Positions 46,353 to 56,900 of a stretch of DNA of 64,000 nt are shown piece after piece. The DNA lies in assembly GCF_028583425.1 (NCBI RefSeq), contig NC_072806.1, forward strand, positions 35,076,001 to 35,140,000, in the 5' to 3' direction. Every line of letters starts with the position of its first letter. Position 1 is the stretch's first letter. The notes beneath the pieces were generated by a model. It was not told where the DNA came from, ran no database searches, and saw nothing but the letters and a program-made list of their open reading frames with translations. The stretch is from Eublepharis macularius (taxonomy: Eukaryota; Chordata; Lepidosauria; Squamata; Eublepharidae). Made by a program: the position numbers and the translations under genes.

Positions 46353-46784
46353 CAGGGCTCATTTCGAGGGGGAACGCGCCGTAACGCAGTTCCGGCAGTT
46401 CCCCAAAGAGGTCACAAGTCAGGTGGCCTCGCCCACCAGACTCTCGGCCATTTTGGGCCCGTTTCAGCCTGGATTGGGGCCGAAACGGCCTGGATTGGGC
46501 CTCTGACGGGTGGTGGATCACTCTCCTGCTCAGCAGCGTCCCAGTCCTGACCATTTTGGGCTCCTTTTCACCCATTTTCAGCCCCTTTTTGCCATTTTGG
46601 GCCCAATTTCGGCCCTGAATGTCCAGGACTGGGTCCGAAACAGCCAGGATAGGTGATGTCAGGGGGTGTGGCATATGCAAATCAGTTATCCTAATACACT
46701 TCCAGTGATGGCAAGGGGTGTGGTATATGCTAATGAGTTACGCTAATGAGTCCCTCCAGCTCTTTTTCTACGAAATGACCCCTG
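46353..46784. mobile_element. hAT-type MITE, family a, full length
   Basis: CAGGGCTCATTTCGAGG to CGAAATGACCCCTG. Exact 8-bp duplication GTTACACC at 46345-46352 and 46785-46792. Confidence 0.9.
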
Positions 46785-46860
46785 GTTACACCTAAATTGT
46801 CAGTCCAGTTATCAAGCCCTCCTGCCCCTTTCATGATAACTTACTGAAGGTGCTGAGTCT

Positions 46861-47011
46861 GGGTTGCCAACAGTCCTGGAGAAAAATGTCCTGTTCCTTT
46901 AATGGAGGCTTAATATGAGGAAATGGGCCGTGAAGCTTTTTACCATGTGGAACATTCCAGTAAGCCTGTATTATAAAGGAACAGGACATTTTTCCTTCAG
47001 GCAATTGGCAG
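46861..47011. mobile_element. MITE with GTTGCCAAC termini, family e
   Basis: GGGTTGCCAACAGTCCTGGA and AAATGTCCTGTTCCTTTAAT at the left are mirrored at the right (TAAAGGAACAGGACATTTTT, GGCAATTGGCAGC). Confidence 0.65.
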
Positions 47012-47583
47012 CTAATTCTGATCTATCTGCTGCATACTGTTTACCTTACAATAACCGAGACTCCATTATTTTAAAAGCCAAGGGAGGTGTGGATGTTTTT
47101 TGGGCTTCCAATGTAATTAGCAAGATAGAAGGGTCCCCCAGTATGTGATGAATGTGTCCAAACAGCAGCTTCAGGGAATGAAATGGCAGGCTGCGCACGG
47201 ACTGATTGTTCATGTACAAACTTTTATATGTGTGGGCACCCAAGCACCAGATGAATCTCTTCAGGGAGTGGCAACCTTCTAAACCCCTTGATTTCAACAA
47301 AGAGAGGTGTGACTGGCTTAGGATCGCGGAGAACTTGAAGGGGGAGTGGAAGCCTGAAGGACGACTGCCCCTCAAGGCACTCAAGCCAAAACAAGTAGCC
47401 GGAGAAAGGCAAGACTGCAATAATGAAAGAACAAAACAAAAATCATGGTTTTGTTGTTGTTGTTATGGGCTGTTAAATGGAGAATTTATTTCATTTTCAC
47501 ATTCAATACACATCTACCATATACAGTACGTTTATTAGTCAGAGCTAGTGCTTTAAATTGTGCCCAGGATAATGTAGGATGGC

Positions 47584-48007
47584 CAGGGCTCATTTTGAGG
47601 GGGAACGCGCAGGAACGCAGTTCCCTAAAGAGGTCACATGTCAGGTGGCCCTGCCCACCTGACTCGGCCATTTTGGGCCCGTTTCAGCCTGGATTGGGGC
47701 TGAAACGGCCCGGATCGGGCCTCTGACAGGTGGTGAATCACTCTCCCGCTCAGCAGCGGCCTGATCCTGACCATTTTGGGCCCCTTTTCAGCCATTTTCA
47801 GCTCCTTTTTGCCATTTTGGGCCCAATTTTGGCCCTGAATGGTCAGGACTGGGTCCAAAACAGCCAGGATAGGTGATGTCAGGGGGTGTGGCATATGCAA
47901 ATCAGTCATGCTAATGAACCACTTCCGGTGATGGCAAGAGGCGTAGCATATGCTAATGAGTTATGTTAATGAGTTCCTCCAGCTCTTTTTCTACAAAATG
48001 ACCCCTG
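47584..48007. mobile_element. hAT-type MITE, family a
   Basis: Family-a termini. Partly decayed duplication AGGATGGC / AGGATGAA at 47576-47583 and 48008-48015. Confidence 0.85.
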
Positions 48008-48034
48008 AGGATGAATGACTATACAGACCCTTGA

Positions 48035-48238
48035 GAGCCGGTGTGGTATAGTGGTTAAAGCATCAGTCTAGAATCACAGAGGCCTAGCGTGACCTTGGGC
48101 CACTAACACATACTCATCCTAACCTATCTCGCAGGGTTTTTGTGAGGCTAAAATGAGGAAGAGGAGGATGATATAAGCTGCTTTGTGTCCCCATTGAAGA
48201 GAGAGGTGTATAAATGAATAAAGAGATAAAATAAATAT
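48035..48238 (+). repeat. tRNA-derived SINE (family S2)
   Basis: GAGCCGGTGTGGTATAGTGG (A box region), and the S2 body to TGTATAAATGAATAAAGAG. The B box region is deleted. Confidence 0.75.
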
Positions 48239-48239
48239 T

Positions 48240-49195
48240 TTAAGCAGCTGACCCCTAAAGGTCCACACATTGACAGTGATTTATCACATAGCTAGAGGGA
48301 CTAGAAGAAAACAGGGACCCTTCTTGGTAAACACAGCTGGAGCATATACAACTGCCCCTCGGAAGATCTCGCTCAATAAATCTGATGCACTGGGTTCCAG
48401 TCCAGGAAACTCGCCAGCCCATAATACATCTATTCAGTTTTTATTTGTTTTTACATGACATGACCCTTTTATCAAACATGATCTTTAGGGTGGCTTGTGG
48501 AGTCCATGCAGTAATCCACCAATGAAAACAGTAACAACAACAAATAGTGAAAATTCTTTAATTAGATAGGGCAAGAGGGAAAAATTGAAACAAGGAGCCA
48601 TAACATAAAAGAGTGTAGAATAATATTAATTTAGTACCATCAAGTGGCAATTCAGAGTCTCTATACAAGACATCGTACACAGGGATGCTCAAGTGACTTA
48701 CTTTCTCTGTGGTCTTATATTCAAGTGTCCTCTGTCTCCCTAGCAGTGCATGTGTATCCACAATGGGAGAACAAGTGTAAGATTTCTCACTTAAGTGTCC
48801 CTGTGTAACATGTCTTGTGTAGGTAGGTAAATTTATTGTATATGCTCTTTGCAAAACAAAACATAGATAGCAAATTACAACAATTTTTTAAAAAAATTAA
48901 AATTACAGACGACGTTAAAATTATTCGTATCACAAGCAAGATCCAGATTTACGGCTCAGACCGATGAGATGCTTTCTTGGGTACCACATCTGCTCTTATT
49001 TTCCTAGCGGCCAAGGCAATGGGAGTACAAGCGGAAGATCTTTCACTTGAGTGTCCCTACGTAAGGTGTCTTGTGTAGAGCGACCCTAACTTGCTGAGCT
49101 AAGTGGAGGAGGGATCTTAAGTAATCAAGATAATTGCGGGGAGGGGGAAAGTTCTTCCTCTGGCTGCTCTAATCCCCCCCCCCACACACACACTT
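48240..49195. other. Intergenic, no recognised feature
   Basis: A local imperfect duplication (TTGTGTAGGTAGG... at 48820 and TTGTGTAGAGCG... at 49070, each after CACTT(A/G)AGTGTCCCT) is the only structure seen. Confidence 0.4.
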
Positions 49196-49199
49196 CCCC

Positions 49200-50095
49200 C
49201 CCACTTGCTGCTTTTGCCAGCATGATTGAGCAACCCTTACAAGTCTGTAACCAGTCAAGGCATTTTTGCAACTCGTATTACAATCTACATGATCAAACTG
49301 GTCCCAATGCTTTTTATTTCTTTTTGGAAAGCAGCCAACACAAGTTCCTCTTACCTCAACATGACCGACCTAGCCACCTGGATCCATGCTATCGTAACAT
49401 CAAGACTTGACTATTGTAAAGTATTATACATAGATAGGTCTCCCTTCCAAGCTAACTAAGAGACTCCAATTGGTGCAAAACGCTGCGGCTCTCAGGAGCG
49501 AGCAGGAACATGAATATCACTCCCATTCTGCAGTCATTCCATTGGCTACCCATTAGTTACTGTGCTTAGTTCAAAGCTGAGCACAGCCTTGGTCCGGCAT
49601 ACCTACGGGACCACCTCCCTCCCTATGCTCCTCCATGGCAGCTTTGCTCTTCTGAACAGGGTCTCCTGCAGGTGCCAGCCTGCACATTGGCAAAATCGTC
49701 AGCAGTCCATACACAGGCTTTTTCTGTGGTGGCCCCCACCCTGTGGAATGGCCTGCCTGAGGAGGTCAGGAGAGCCCCCACTCTCCTGGCTTTCCGCAAC
49801 CTATGCAAAACCAAATTATTCAAAAAGGCTTTTTACTCATATAAGAGTACTGTATATTGTAGGGAGGGGATCTCAGATGATCCGCTAATGAGTTAGGAAC
49901 CATAGACTTCACCACTGTGTTGTACTGGATTCCTGCTAATGCTATGTCTTTGTGAACTTGTATCTATTTGCCCTATGGCATTGTTTATGAAAATGTTCCT
50001 GATATTGACTGTACTAATCTCAGACTGTGTAACCTGCCTCGAGTCTCAATGAGAAAGGCGGACAAAAATAAAATAAATAAATCAAACTCATGGCT
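49200..50095 (+). mobile_element. CR1/L2-like LINE, ORF2 C-terminus and 3' end
   Basis: The plus strand reads LATWIHAIVTSRLDYCKVLY, then LVQNAAALR-type text, HWLPIS, and finally AFSVVAPTLWNGLPEEVRRA and FRNLCKTKLFKKAFY. The 3' end GTAACCTGCCTCGAGTCTCA, then GGCGGAC and an AAATAA tail, matches the scrap at 4560. Frames are broken; 5'-truncated. Confidence 0.8.
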
Positions 50096-50119
50096 ATGCT
50101 TCATCACGTTTTGAAGAGC

Positions 50120-50245
50120 AATAGATGAGCAGAGGTGGCTTGCCATTGCGTTTCTCTGCAAAGCGTCCCTGGTCTTAATTAGTGGTCTCCCATCCAAATA
50201 CTGACCAGGGCTGCCCCTGCTTAGCTTCCGAGCTCAAACTTGGGC
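50120..50245 (-). repeat. 5S rRNA-derived SINE, minus copy
   Basis: On the minus strand GAAGCTAAGCAGGGGCAGCC and TATTTGGATGGGAGACC follow 5S rRNA. The tail GGCAAGCCACCTC is shared. Confidence 0.7.
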
Positions 50246-50249
50246 TAAA

Positions 50250-51540
50250 TGTGCAAAACACCGGAGGAAAATTGAATGAAGATATTTTTTTGTGGACAGC
50301 AGGTGGCGCTGTAGAATAACGTCGCCTCTCCTCCCCAGCCTGTCTCTATGGCTGGTGGAACTTCCCTGTCAGATGAGACCCTGGAAGCAGAAAGTGGTGC
50401 ACGTGGGTGGCAAGGTAGGTTTTGCTTCTGCAATAATTTTGAGGATGTAGCGTGGAGCCTCTGGAGTGTGAGGATGGGGGCTGCAGATCCCTCGGCTTGA
50501 TGGGCGTCTTATTGTAAAGATCCCCTAAACAGCAGCAAGCGGGGGGGGGGGGGGTTAGATCAACCAAAATGTCACAAAAGCAACGAGCAAGATTTGAGTG
50601 GCACAGAATTCTTCATCATTAATGTTAAATACAGAGCGGGAGGAGGGGGAGAAAATGCTTCAGGGCAGGTGAAAAGCCCCGACACCGATCTGTAGCCCTC
50701 GGGCAATGGAGACTAGAAGGATTTGCCGATAAAATTTGGGTCTAGATTAGGATCTGAGACTGGCACCATTAAAAGTTACTGAGATGGCAAAACAAAGCAA
50801 AGACCCCTCTTTGAAAATGTAAAAGTCAGAAAGTAGTGATGGGACCCCTATGTAATGCAGAGGGGGGAAGTGTGGTAGGCTTTGTGACAATGTGAGCCCA
50901 ATTAAAAGGTATTTGTGCTACTTGGGGGTTGTTTTTAATGGACCCACAGTCCCTTTAAAAAAATTATGTAGGGGAATTATCTGCAGAGTTCATTATCTGC
51001 TTTGAGTTATCAGCCCCGCTCCCACGCATGCTTGGGGACACTGTGCTTTTTGCAGCTGTGTGAACAAGTGAAGCCTCTTTCCACCACATCTCCTGACCCT
51101 GAATGGGGGAAAATAGGCTGGGCTGCCCCTCTCTCTTTGGGGCTGTCAAACATAACTGGAAGTTATCTTCTTACTCTGTATTGCCTTCTTTACTCCTTGC
51201 AGCCATTTCAGAGGCCTGGTTGCTAATAGTGCCCATCACATTTTTTAAAGGTCTGTTTTTGATTTCACATTTTGGTTCTGGTTGCACTTCCCTGTGCAGT
51301 TCCAGGAAACAGAGAGGAAGTCGTGAGCTGGCCAGGCACTTGATGTCCATCAGTCCAGAGTCAAGATGCCGCTCTCTCTGCCTCCTCCCTTTGTGATTTA
51401 ACTCGTCAAACCTCAGGAAGGAGGTCCGAAAGGTGAAGCACATGGCTTACGTTTCAGTGGGCACTACAGGGAAAAAACTGAGGCGTGTTCAACTTCAGAG
51501 AGTGAACAGAAAGCTGGGACTGTCCCTGGTAAATAAGAAT
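50250..51540. other. Intergenic, no recognised feature
   Basis: A possible S-family scrap near 50236 (TCAAACTTGGGCTAAATG) resembles the PIF-like terminus. A 13-base G run lies at about 50540. No gene is supported. Confidence 0.35.
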
Positions 51541-51545
51541 AGGAG

Positions 51546-51803
51546 CAGGGCTTTTTTTCAGCTGGAACGCAGTGGAACAGAGTTCTGGAACCTCTTGAAA
51601 ACGGTCACATGGCCGGTGGCCCCGCCCCCTGATCTCCAGACTGAGGGGAGTTTAGATTGCCCTCCGCGCCACTCAGTGGCGGAGGGCAATCTCAACTCCC
51701 CTCTGTCTGGAGATCAGGGGGCGGGGCCACTGGCCATGTGACCATTTTCTCCGAGGGCAACCCACTGAGTTCCACCACCTCCTTTCCCAGAAAAAAAGCC
51801 CTG
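51546..51803. mobile_element. hAT-type MITE, family b
   Basis: CAGGGCTTTTTTTCAGC to GAAAAAAAGCCCTG with the inner palindrome. The flanking duplication is not clean. Confidence 0.8.
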
Positions 51804-51861
51804 TGGGAGTATATATTCAATACATGCTGATACAGTGTTGTTATCATTATCTATCTGTTGT

Positions 51862-52070
51862 CCTGAACTGGATGGCTTAGGCTATCCTGCTCTTGTCAGC
51901 TCTGAGAAGCTAAGCAGGGTTGGTTCTGGTTACTACGTGGATGAGAGACCGGGAAGACGGAAGTTGCTATGTGGAGGTAGTGAATGGCAAACCACTTCTA
52001 AATGGCACTTTGCCTTGAAAATCCTACAGGATTGCCAGAAATTGCCTGCTACATGATGGCGCTTTCCGCC
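51862..52070 (+). repeat. 5S rRNA-derived SINE, diverged
   Basis: GAGAAGCTAAGCAGGGTTGG and GTGGATGAGAGACC keep the 5S signature. The tail is a different, longer variant. Confidence 0.7.
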
Positions 52071-52489
52071 CCCAGTACTTTATTATTCTCCCCCTTCCCT
52101 TCTGTCAGGATAGCATACATGGTTCTCCCTTCACCATTTTGTCCTCAAAACAACCCTGTGAAGTAGGTTTGGCTAAGAGTGCACACCTGGCTCTCGTTTA
52201 CTCAGCATCAATGTGCATGTATTTCTGTATGAAGAAATTTTTATGCGCTGCCTCTTAAGAGACCTGCCCAAGGCGGCTCAATAAGTAAAACATGATTAAA
52301 AAGCAATAAAAGCATCATATAAAATTAACAAACTGTGAAAAGAATCTCTGGCAATGGTGCTTTAGAGTCCCAGAAAATGGATCTTTCACTTTTCTTTCAA
52401 ACATATTTTTATGATCATAAGAACTAGAAACCTGTCTTTTAAAAAATTGAAATTTGAGGTTCTTGGCATGCTCAGTTCTGAGTCCTGCA

Positions 52490-52745
52490 CCATAATAACA
52501 TTAACAACATTTGATTTATATACCGCCTTTCAGGACAACGTAACATCCGCTCAGAGAGGTTTACAAAGTATGTTATTATTATCCCCACAACGCTCACCCT
52601 GTGAGGTGGGTGGGGCTGAGAGAGCTCTGAGAGAGCTGTGACTGACCCCAGGTCACCCAGCTGGCTTCAAGCGGAAGAATGGGGAATCAAACCCGGTTCT
52701 CCAGATTAGAGCCCTGCCATTCTTGACCATGACACCAAACTGTTT
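52490..52745 (-). repeat. tRNA-derived SINE (family S3), single unit
   Basis: Minus S3 copy with one middle segment, a useful comparison for the tandem array at 17684. Confidence 0.8.
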
Positions 52746-52795
52746 TTTAAAAAAACATCTTTTGTGGCTTTTCTTTCTTCTTACACATTTATGGC

Positions 52796-52878
52796 ATTAG
52801 AAAAGAGCAAGAGTCCAGCAGCACCTATAAGACTAACAAAACGTGTTAGCTCACTTCTTCAGCTACCCATCTTGATTT
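52796..52878. mobile_element. Truncated hammerhead-family retroelement upstream of MRM1
   Basis: GAAAAGAGCAAGAGTCCAGC... is the left-arm start of family P2, cut short after 83 bases. An exact 11-bp direct repeat ACATTTATGGC flanks it at 52785-52795 and 52879-52889. Confidence 0.7.
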
Positions 52879-52887
52879 ACATTTATG

Positions 52888-52935
52888 GCGTGTGTGTGTG
52901 TGTGTGCTTTTGCATTCTCTCTCTCTTTCACACAC

Positions 52936-52971
<36 letters not shown>
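52888..52971 (+). repeat. (TG)n and (GA)n microsatellites in the MRM1 5' region
   Basis: A TG run at about 52888-52905 and a GA run at about 52940-52971, some 160-240 bases upstream of the MRM1 start codon. Confidence 0.95.
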
Positions 52972-52973
<2 letters not shown>

Positions 52974-53131
52974 GTTTTGCCCAAATGGAAACTCTGGTCA
53001 GTCTAAGGGCCAAACATGTAGGCCTCATCAAAAAACATTCTATAGTTGGGCCCTCGGTAATGGCTCCTCTTGATCTACCGCTTGCTGCTTCTTGTTTCTT
53101 AAGGCTGAGACGAAGAGACGCCAGACCCTCA

Positions 53132-53949
53132 ATGGAGTCCTTCCAGCCCTTTAAATTTTGCTTCCGGAGTGCTGTGAGACGGAGGCTTGCTACTGGTCGC
53201 AGCCCCTCTTCCCAGGCCGCCCGCGGTTTCTCAGTATGGGAGGAACAGCCGCTGCCAGAAAACGGGTCCCCCAGCAGGGCTGGCCACAAAGAAGTTTCTC
53301 GCCTGCGCTCTGACTCTCATCTGGATGGGGCCGAAAATGGGGAAGCTGACCAGCCAAACATAAAACCATTGCTAGCTGGCAAACCCAACAGAGACCGCAT
53401 GCGTCAGATTCGGTACGCTGACCGTCGGAAGCTGCCTGCCAAAAGTGCACCCGCCAGTGGGGAGGAATTCTGGAACCTGAGAAATGACGACTTCTCCAAA
53501 AAGAAGGGACAATCACAGCAAAAATCTTTGTCTGTTGTAAGGACGAAAGGCTCAGAGTTCTTGTTTGGGATTGCACCCTGCTCCTTAGCACTGGCAAGGT
53601 CTAAGAGGGACTTCTTCAGGCTCTTCCTCAAGTCCGGCAGCACCAGCTCCCGGCCTGTGATGGAGGAATTCTCCCGGCAAGCTGAGGCCCGTGGGATCCC
53701 TGTGCAACTGGTTCCACAAAAGGTCCTGAATGGCCTTTGTAAGGGAGGGGTCCACCAGGGTGTTTGCCTGGAGGCCACTCCCCTTCACCCCATTCTGTGG
53801 CAGCAAGAGCTTGAGGGAGCTGCCAGTGAGGGGTCTCAGCTCCTCTGGCTGGCCTTGGAAGAAATATTAGACCCCATGAACCTGGGGGCAGTTCTGCGGT
53901 CTGCTCATTTTTTGGGTGTCGATGGGATCGTGATGAGTCAAAGGAACAG
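53132..53949 (+). CDS. MRM1: MRM1 exon 1 (coding part)
   Basis: 272 codons plus two bases, ending ...MSQRN-AG before GTGAGTT. It encodes the targeting region, the linker, the substrate-binding domain and SPOUT motif 1. The in-frame ATG at 53060 would add 24 residues. Confidence 0.92.
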
Positions 53950-56900
53950 GTGAGTTATTCAGATGCATAATTATTATTTCCTTCTTTCAAGCAGCTCAGC
54001 ATGGCAGATGAGAAGGTTCCCATTTTATCCTCACAACAACCTTGTAAGCTAGGAGAGGCTAGAGAGAGAGAATTACCGGCCAGCACTTAAGCTGTGAACT
54101 TCATGACCAACAGGGCTTGGAGCCCAGATCTTCTTAGTCCAACTCCAACATGGACTTAAATCCCATCCTCTCGTGGAGGTTCGGTGCAGGCAATTGTACA
54201 GCCGTCCACACAGACCTACAAAAGTTACTAGTCCTCAATGGTTTTAATTTGCCTGCTTGCCTAAACAGACAATCCAACTTTAACCCTCCCTGCATGAGAT
54301 CAAGATGGGTAGCCATATTAGTCTGTCTGTAGTAGTAGGAAAGAGCAAGAGTCCAGTAGCACCTATAAGACTAACAAAATTTGTGGCAGGGTGTGAGCTT
54401 TCGTGAGCCACAGCTCACTTCTTCAGATACTGAAGAAGATATCAGAAGAAGTGAGCTGTGGCTCACGGAAGCTCATACCCAACCACAAATTTTGTTATTA
54501 TAGGTGCTACTGGACTCTTGCGCCTCCCTGCATGGTGAGGCAGCGTGGAGAAAGGTCATCTGCACAGGACTACAATCTTTCAGTCAGGGTGGATAAAAAT
54601 CAATAATTTTTTAAATTTTTTTTTAAAAAATCAGATTTTTTTTATTTAAATCGGATTTTTTTGATTTAAATCGGATTTTTTAAAATAAAATGCTTTTTGA
54701 GGAAAATATATTACCATCCAAAGGTTATTCCATCATGAAATAAAGATTAGTTTTTAATTATGTAGAATAAGGCTGTATATGTTTAATATTTTTGGTAAAT
54801 AAATTCCATTAATCCATTCACAATGTCATGCTCTTCCAGAGGTTTTTGTAAGATTATTGGGCAGTTTCTCTGCCTACAAGATATTATCACAGATGCTTGG
54901 TTTTGCAGTTCTCAAAACTGAATTTGTGTCAGCTCAGCAGAGTTCACATGCCTCTTCTTCACAGCAAAAATGTTATAACGTGAACAGAGTTGAGAAAAAG
55001 ACCTTAATCCTATTGTTCTACAAACCTATGAAGACAGAATCAACCCCTCCAGTGCTAAGTTTCAAGAAGTTCAGTGAATAGAAACAATATTTTTCTGATT
55101 GTTTGGAGTGGAATAGATCTGCACAAGAAGAAACTAAGTGTGAGGAGGGAGGGGCAAGCAGTACAAAATGAAAGTGAAACTTTTTGAGCACAATACTGCA
55201 CAAGTCTTTGGATCTTTTGTGTGTATGACCCGAGGTTTATCACATTCTTTCCTTGGGGGAAAAAACCTGTAATGGCAGCAGGCCGTAAAAGAGACCCAGT
55301 TTGGGAATACTTTAATGAAGTTCCTTTACCTACTGGTAAGGCAGGCATCTACTTGCATATTAGAGTTATACCAGCAAGAATTAGTCTTTATGTAGAAAAC
55401 TATGATTTAAATCAAGCCTTACTGACTAGTGATTTAAATCAAATCCACCCTGCTTTCAGTGCAATCTTAAGCAGAGTTACTCCAGTGGAATCAATGGCCT
55501 TAGACTGGAGTAACTCTGCTTAGGATCCAGAGGAGTTAGCCGTGTTAGTCTGTAGTAGCAAAATCGAAAAGAGTCCAGTAGCACCTTTAAGACTAACCAA
55601 CTTTACTGTAGCATAAGCTTTCGAGAATCACAGTTCTCTTCCTCAGATGCATGGAGGGTCCCTCCACACATCTGATGAAGAGAACTGTGATTCTCGAAAG
55701 CTTATGCTACAGTAAAGTTGGTTAGTCTTAAAGGTGCTACTGTACTCTTTTTGATACTTCTTAGGATTGCAGTGTTAGTCTGTTAAGGTCAGTATTGTCT
55801 ATGCTGAGCGGCAGCCGCTCTTCCGGAAGTCAAACAGAGGTCTTTGGCATGCCCTGCAGCTTTGATCACTTACCTGGAAATGCTGGGAATTGAACCTGCA
55901 GCCTTCTGATGGAAAGCAGATGCTCCGCCGCAGAGCCACAGCCCCTCCCCAGTTTGGAAACCTGTATTAATGTATTAATAATGTATTATTGATACATTAA
56001 TGGGATAATGTATTAATAATATAACCCCCTCCCCCAAAGCAGCCACATAAATTTTAAACATGCCTCTTTCTGCTTCTCCTTATTTCACAACAATCTTAAA
56101 TGTACCATTTAATTCCCAAATTGTTCCATGGTATGTTGAATTTAAATACAAATCACAGGCTCCATTTAGGAATAAATCTTTTGCTTTGCGTTGGTCGATT
56201 ACTGACCATTTAATAATGCTCTCAGTCTGAAGATAATACTTTCCATTTTCCTTTGTATACAAATGTTCATGATAAGATCCATCTGTTTAGAAAATTATAC
56301 CTTGAGGCCATTATTAATATCTCTATATTATTAATGCCTATTTTTTGGCATACTTCTTTTTTTTAATAAACGTTTTCATGTTTTATGTATTGTCAAAGGC
56401 TTTCACGGCCGGAAAACAATGGTTGTTGTGGATTTTCCGGGCTGTATTGCCGTGGTCTTGGCATTGTAGTTCCTGACGTTTCGCCAGCAGCTGTGGCTGG
56501 CATCTTCAGAGGTGTAGCACCAAAAGACAGATCTCTCAGTGTCACAGTGTGGAAAAGGTGTTGGCAGGTAATTTTTATCTACTCAGGAAGGTGGGGTTGG
56601 GCTGAGTCATCCTGTAAGAGTTTCCCAGGCTGTGGAATGCTAATGGAGGGAGGCTTCACTGTATCCTGAGGAGGTTCTTTTGCATATGGATTGGTGCTTG
56701 ATATGCTAATCTTATCTGCAGGGCTATTGTAGGGTATAGAGTCTTTCTGAATTCCTTATTGGAATTCAATTCAATCAGCTGCTGGCGAAACGTCAGGAAC
56801 TACAATGCCAAGACCACGGCTATACAGCCTGGAAAATCCACAACAACCACAGTTTTCATGTTTTGTTTGGGTTTCATCTTCTGTTTTAAAACTATGATAA

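Larger units (their letters stand above)
55457..55775. mobile_element. Foldback MITE (GTGCAATC termini), split by a retroelement
   Basis: AAGCAGAGTTACTCCAGT and ACTGGAGTAACTCTGCTTAG are complementary; the right terminus GATTGCAGTG resumes after 55767. It was interrupted by the P3 element at 55527-55759. Confidence 0.65.
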
